Assembly (NCBI GenBank): GCA_015486785.1
Contig: WFQZ01000033.1
Location: 1 to 7,895 of the forward strand
Direction: 5' to 3'
DNA: 7,895 bases
From: Thermoflexales bacterium
GTDB lineage: Bacteria; Chloroflexota; Anaerolineae; B4-G1; SLSP01
Of this stretch, positions 6,300 to 7,895 are shown piece after piece (position 1 is the stretch's first letter; each line of letters starts with the position of its first letter). The translations under genes and the position numbers were made by a program. The notes beneath the pieces were generated by a model. That model saw only the letters and a list, made by a program, of their open reading frames with translations. It was not told the origin of the DNA and made no database searches.

Positions 6300-6800
6300 T
6301 CATCCTTCCAACATCTGCCGACCTAGCTCCAAGAACAAGGTTTCAACGTGCGCCCCGGTCTTGGCACTGGTAGTATACCAACTTGTGTGGAATTTCCGGG
6401 CCAAATCGGCGAGACGGGCATCATTTACGATTCGGTCGGCAGTCAAATCCACCTTATTGCCCACGACGATAAATCGAGAACGAGCATTAATCTCCCGGAA
6501 GTTTTTAGCGTACTGATACAAACTGTTGAACGTCTCCAACCTGGTAAGGTCGCAAACTAAAATCGCGCCGGCGGCACCACGGTAGTAATTGCGCATCAGG
6601 GAAGCAGACCGCTCCCCTCCTACGAGGTCCCAAATTAACATAGACAGAGGCATGCCTTGGACTTCAATGACCTTGCGGTTAATTTTTGCACCGATAGTGC
6701 TCAGGTACTTGTCACTAAACGTCCCTTCCACAAAGCGACGTATCAAACTCGTCTTTCCTACGGCAAAATCTCCCAGCAAACACACCTTCTTCTGAAGCAT
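6300..6800 (-). CDS. Rab/Ras-like small GTPase
   Basis: A 166-residue single-domain GTPase, the usual size for the Ras superfamily. All G motifs are in order: P-loop GDFAVGKTS (10-18), switch I threonine T35 (STIG), DxxG as D58-G61 (WDLVGGE), NKVD (115-118) and SAK (145-147). Eukaryotic-type Rab features are clear (FVEGTFSDKYLSTIG, and LMRNYYRGAAGAILVCDLT after switch II). The glutamine after DxxG that activates water in Ras/Rab is Gly (G62), so intrinsic hydrolysis may be slow or need a partner residue. There is no C-terminal cysteine for lipid attachment, so membrane recruitment would need a partner, plausibly the roadblock-like membrane protein. AGGAAG (6810-6815) lies about 9 bases before the ATG. 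It is the first gene of the operon and is clearly less GC-rich (about 50%) than the genes after it. Confidence 0.95.
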   Translation of the reverse strand: MLQKKVCLLGDFAVGKTSLIRRFVEGTFSDKYLSTIGAKINRKVIEVQGMPLSMLIWDLVGGERSASLMRNYYRGAAGAILVCDLTRLETFNSLYQYAKNFREINARSRFIVVGNKVDLTADRIVNDARLADLARKFHTSWYTTSAKTGAHVETLFLELGRQMLEG

Positions 6801-6804
6801 CGGG

Positions 6805-6901
6805 CAATTCTTCCTATATCAAAATGGGATTAGGGCTAAATCAGCTCGGGCAATGAGCACAGGCTCAAGGATACCATATCTACCGTAAAGTCAATTCTTC
6901 C
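6805..6901 (-). repeat. Direct repeat pair GGAAGAATTG upstream of the GTPase gene
   Basis: The 10-base word GGAAGAATTG (minus strand) occurs at 6814-6805 and 6901-6892, 87 bases apart. One copy overlaps the Shine-Dalgarno and the other overlaps the candidate -35 element. It could be a pair of regulator sites or chance. Confidence 0.3.
6868..6894 (-). promoter_or_regulatory. Candidate promoter of the GTPase operon
   Basis: On the minus strand TTGACT (6894-6889) is followed after 15 bases by TATCCT (6873-6868). A TG one base before that hexamer gives an extended -10. The spacer is shorter than the ideal 17, so the call is tentative. It would give a leader of about 60 bases before the GTPase ATG at 6800. 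Confidence 0.4.
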
Positions 6902-6914
6902 ACCAGTTCAGGTT

Positions 6915-6941
6915 ACTGTACAGTTAGAAGCGCATCGCTTC
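6915..6941. repeat. Palindrome plus small hairpin in the 6801-7050 gap
   Basis: ACTGTACAGT (6915-6924) is a perfect 10-bp palindrome. Immediately beside it, GAAGCG (6927-6932) and CGCTTC (6936-6941) form a 6-bp stem with a 3-base loop. They lie about 20-50 bases upstream of the candidate GTPase promoter, a position that suits an operator or a weak terminator of the upstream unit. No U-run follows. The rest of this 250-base gap shows no coding frame I would support. Confidence 0.4.
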
Positions 6942-6994
6942 ACAGAGGCAGGAAAACGTAGGAAGATTAAGCTCTGGGGAACGAGTCGCGCACC

Positions 6995-7032
6995 GAGAAG
7001 ACACCTCATGCCGGCACACAAGGTGTCTTCTC
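6995..7032 (-). terminator. 12-bp stem-loop downstream of the two-helix membrane protein gene
   Basis: GAGAAGACACCT (6995-7006) and AGGTGTCTTCTC (7021-7032) are perfectly complementary, with a 14-base loop that itself contains the palindrome TGCCGGCA (7009-7016). It starts 18 bases after the stop codon at 7051 on the minus strand, as expected for a terminator or a 3' stabilising structure ending the spoVS unit. Neither strand has a U-run after the stem, so it does not fit a classical intrinsic terminator. Confidence 0.6.
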
Positions 7033-7050
7033 AGCAGCCTACTCACTGAA

Positions 7051-7272
7051 CTACTTGCGTTGTTCGTAGAAATAGTAACCGGCGTAGAAAACCATCGCCA
7101 ACAAGGCTGTGATCCCCCACACCGGGAAACCGGCCTTAAGCACCTGCCCGATGCTAGCCCCCAGCGGCATCCCCCACAGTGCGATGTACACCGTGACCGC
7201 CGCAAAGACAATGACCACCGTCCCAAACAGCCAATACGCCATCAACTTGAGATTCTTCTGCTTCTCGTCCAT
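7051..7272 (-). CDS. Small two-helix membrane protein
   Basis: A 73-residue protein with a charged N-terminus (MDEKQKNLK), hydrophobic helices at about 11-34 and 48-68, and a short charged tail (EQRK). The helices are joined by a loop containing GASIGQVLKAG. The start is well fixed by TAGGAGGTG just upstream of the ATG at 7272. It follows spoVS by 31 bases, probably in the same transcript, and a stem-loop lies just after its stop. I do not recognise the family. In size and hairpin topology it recalls small accessory subunits of transporters such as DUF4212 sodium-symporter subunits, but no symporter gene is nearby and the match is loose. No function is assigned. Confidence 0.82.
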   Translation of the reverse strand: MDEKQKNLKLMAYWLFGTVVIVFAAVTVYIALWGMPLGASIGQVLKAGFPVWGITALLAMVFYAGYYFYEQRK

Positions 7273-7303
7273 CTAACACCTCCTAAAATAGTGATTGCGA
7301 AAA

Positions 7304-7576
7304 CTAAGATTCAACGGCACGGGATTCTACCGCAAAGCGCACCGCGGTACGCTCCTTGCCGTCGATGAACACCTCGGAAAACGATGGGATGCAATAAATG
7401 TCAATGTGGTCCAGCTCCAGATAGCCTCGCGCGATAGCGATGGCTTTCACGGCTTGATTGACCGCGCCCGCTCCGATAGCCTGCACATCCACCCGACTTT
7501 GCTCGCGGATGATGCCCGCAATGGCCCCGGCGACAGCCGTTGAACGAGAACTTGCAGCTACTTTGATCACGCCCAT
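7304..7576 (-). CDS. spoVS: Stage V sporulation protein S family (SpoVS)
   Basis: A 90-residue protein, close to the 86 of Bacillus SpoVS and matching along the whole length. Hallmarks are MGVIKVAASSRSTAVAGAIAG at the N-terminus, then AIGAGAVNQAVKAIAIARGY (33-52) and a C-terminal strand pair ending in VRFAVES. The family has an Alba-like nucleic-acid-binding type of fold and acts in sporulation control in Bacillus. It is also common in non-sporulating Thermus/Deinococcus and Chloroflexota, where its role is poorly defined, so the name does not imply sporulation here. The ATG at 7576 is chosen because AAGGAGG (7588-7582) lies 5 bases upstream and the family starts at this Met. An in-frame ATG at 7621 would add 15 unrelated residues and sit near the predicted transcript start. 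It is the first gene of its unit and is driven by a strong promoter. Confidence 0.95.
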   Translation of the reverse strand: MGVIKVAASSRSTAVAGAIAGIIREQSRVDVQAIGAGAVNQAVKAIAIARGYLELDHIDIYCIPSFSEVFIDGKERTAVRFAVESRAVES

Positions 7577-7632
7577 CTCAACCTCCTTAAATTTGTGCAA
7601 TGGTGGCCGAACTGCTCTCACGAATTGCCCCC

Positions 7633-7661
7633 ATTATAGTTAGAATTAACAGAGTATGCAA
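7633..7661 (-). promoter_or_regulatory. Sigma-70-type promoter of spoVS
   Basis: On the minus strand TTGCAT (7661-7656) and a perfect TATAAT (7638-7633) are separated by exactly 17 bases. Transcription would start near 7626 and leave a leader of about 50 bases before the ATG at 7576. This is the best promoter in the window. Confidence 0.8.
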
Positions 7662-7679
7662 GACCTAACCTTCCGGATG

Positions 7680-7688
7680 TGATACAAT
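7680..7688 (+). promoter_or_regulatory. Extended -10 element of the divergent plus-strand gene
   Basis: TGATACAAT gives a TACAAT -10 at 7683-7688 with the TG of an extended -10. The position expected for its -35 (about 7660-7665) has no good hexamer and overlaps the -35 of the spoVS promoter. The leader to the ATG at 7746 would be about 50 bases. Confidence 0.5.
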
Positions 7689-7745
7689 CTCATCTTCGGA
7701 GAGGACGTACCGTTACGATCACCATCTATTTTCAGAGGAGCAAAA

Positions 7746-7895
7746 ATGACCACTCGCAGGTGGCTCACACTGAGTTTGGGACTCGTGTTGATTCTCGTCG
7801 GCGGCGGGCTGATCGCGCAGGCCTGGCCGCGCGAAGCACCGCCCGCGCCGCCGTCCCCCGCACCGACGCGCACCCCGGAGCCGATCATCCCCACC
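7746..7895 (+). CDS. Exported or membrane-anchored protein with proline-rich linker, N-terminal fragment
   Basis: The frame opens at 7746 after AGAGGAG (7734-7740) and stays open to the right edge: 50 codons, no stop. The product begins MTTRRW followed by a hydrophobic helix at about 7-25 (LTLSLGLVLILVGGGLIAQA), which is a signal peptide or anchor. Next comes a Pro/Ala/Thr-rich stretch (about 32-50, PPAPPSPAPTRTPEP). The style matches exported Chloroflexota proteins in which a low-complexity linker leads to an outer domain. That domain is outside the window, so function cannot be called. No lipobox cysteine is seen. The gene is divergent from spoVS. Confidence 0.75.
   Translation, partial: MTTRRWLTLSLGLVLILVGGGLIAQAWPREAPPAPPSPAPTRTPEPIIPT

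Noticed and set aside
6924..7226. Minus-strand 100-codon frame across the intergenic gap
   Set aside because: It overlaps the better supported membrane-protein gene in another frame, runs through the stem-loop, and has no ribosome-binding site or family resemblance.
7577..7621. Longer SpoVS start at ATG 7621
   Set aside because: Adds 15 residues absent from the family and ignores the strong AAGGAGG placed 5 bases before the ATG at 7576.
7646..7894. Minus-strand 82-codon frame at the right edge
   Set aside because: Antisense to the plus-strand exported protein, which has a Shine-Dalgarno, signal-like helix and promoter. The minus frame also covers the promoter region and has no recognisable features.

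Overview
The window looks like a chromosomal stretch from a non-proteobacterial, moderately GC-rich bacterium, most probably a member of the Chloroflexota (Anaerolineae-like). Three things suggest this. There is a SpoVS-family gene. There is a membrane protein with a long Thr-Pro-Thr-Ala linker leading to an SH3b domain. There is also a Rab-like small GTPase encoded beside a coiled-coil protein and a membrane protein. The phylum call is an inference from protein style; no marker gene is present.

Layout. Nearly everything is on the minus strand. The main block runs right to left from about 6800 to the left edge and looks like one operon of six genes: a Rab-like small GTPase (6800-6300), a soluble coiled-coil protein (6247-5513), a single-pass membrane protein with a cytoplasmic roadblock-like region, TP-rich linker and C-terminal SH3b domain (5501-4110), a PAS-class III nucleotidyl cyclase (4113-3040, ATGA overlap with the previous gene), a large REC-GAF-GAF-PAS-histidine kinase (3033-298), and the start of a CvpA-like membrane protein (240 to the window edge). 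Gaps inside the block are -4 to 57 bases.

A second minus-strand unit lies upstream: spoVS (7576-7304) followed by a 73-residue two-helix membrane protein (7272-7051). It has a very good sigma-70-type promoter (TTGCAT, 17 bp, TATAAT) at 7633-7661. The 250-base gap between the units (6801-7050) holds a 12-bp perfect stem-loop, two smaller inverted repeats and a plausible promoter for the GTPase operon. On the plus strand, a divergent gene for an exported protein begins at 7746 and runs off the right edge.

How it may work together (inference). The GTPase, coiled-coil protein and membrane roadblock/SH3b protein form a candidate switch complex. The GTPase would be recruited to, or regulated by, the cytoplasmic face of a membrane protein whose outer SH3b domain senses or binds the cell envelope. 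Co-transcription with a cyclase and a multi-sensor kinase suggests that cyclic-nucleotide and phosphorelay outputs are tied to the same system. No member has a proven substrate here, and the cyclase has non-standard purine-selecting residues.
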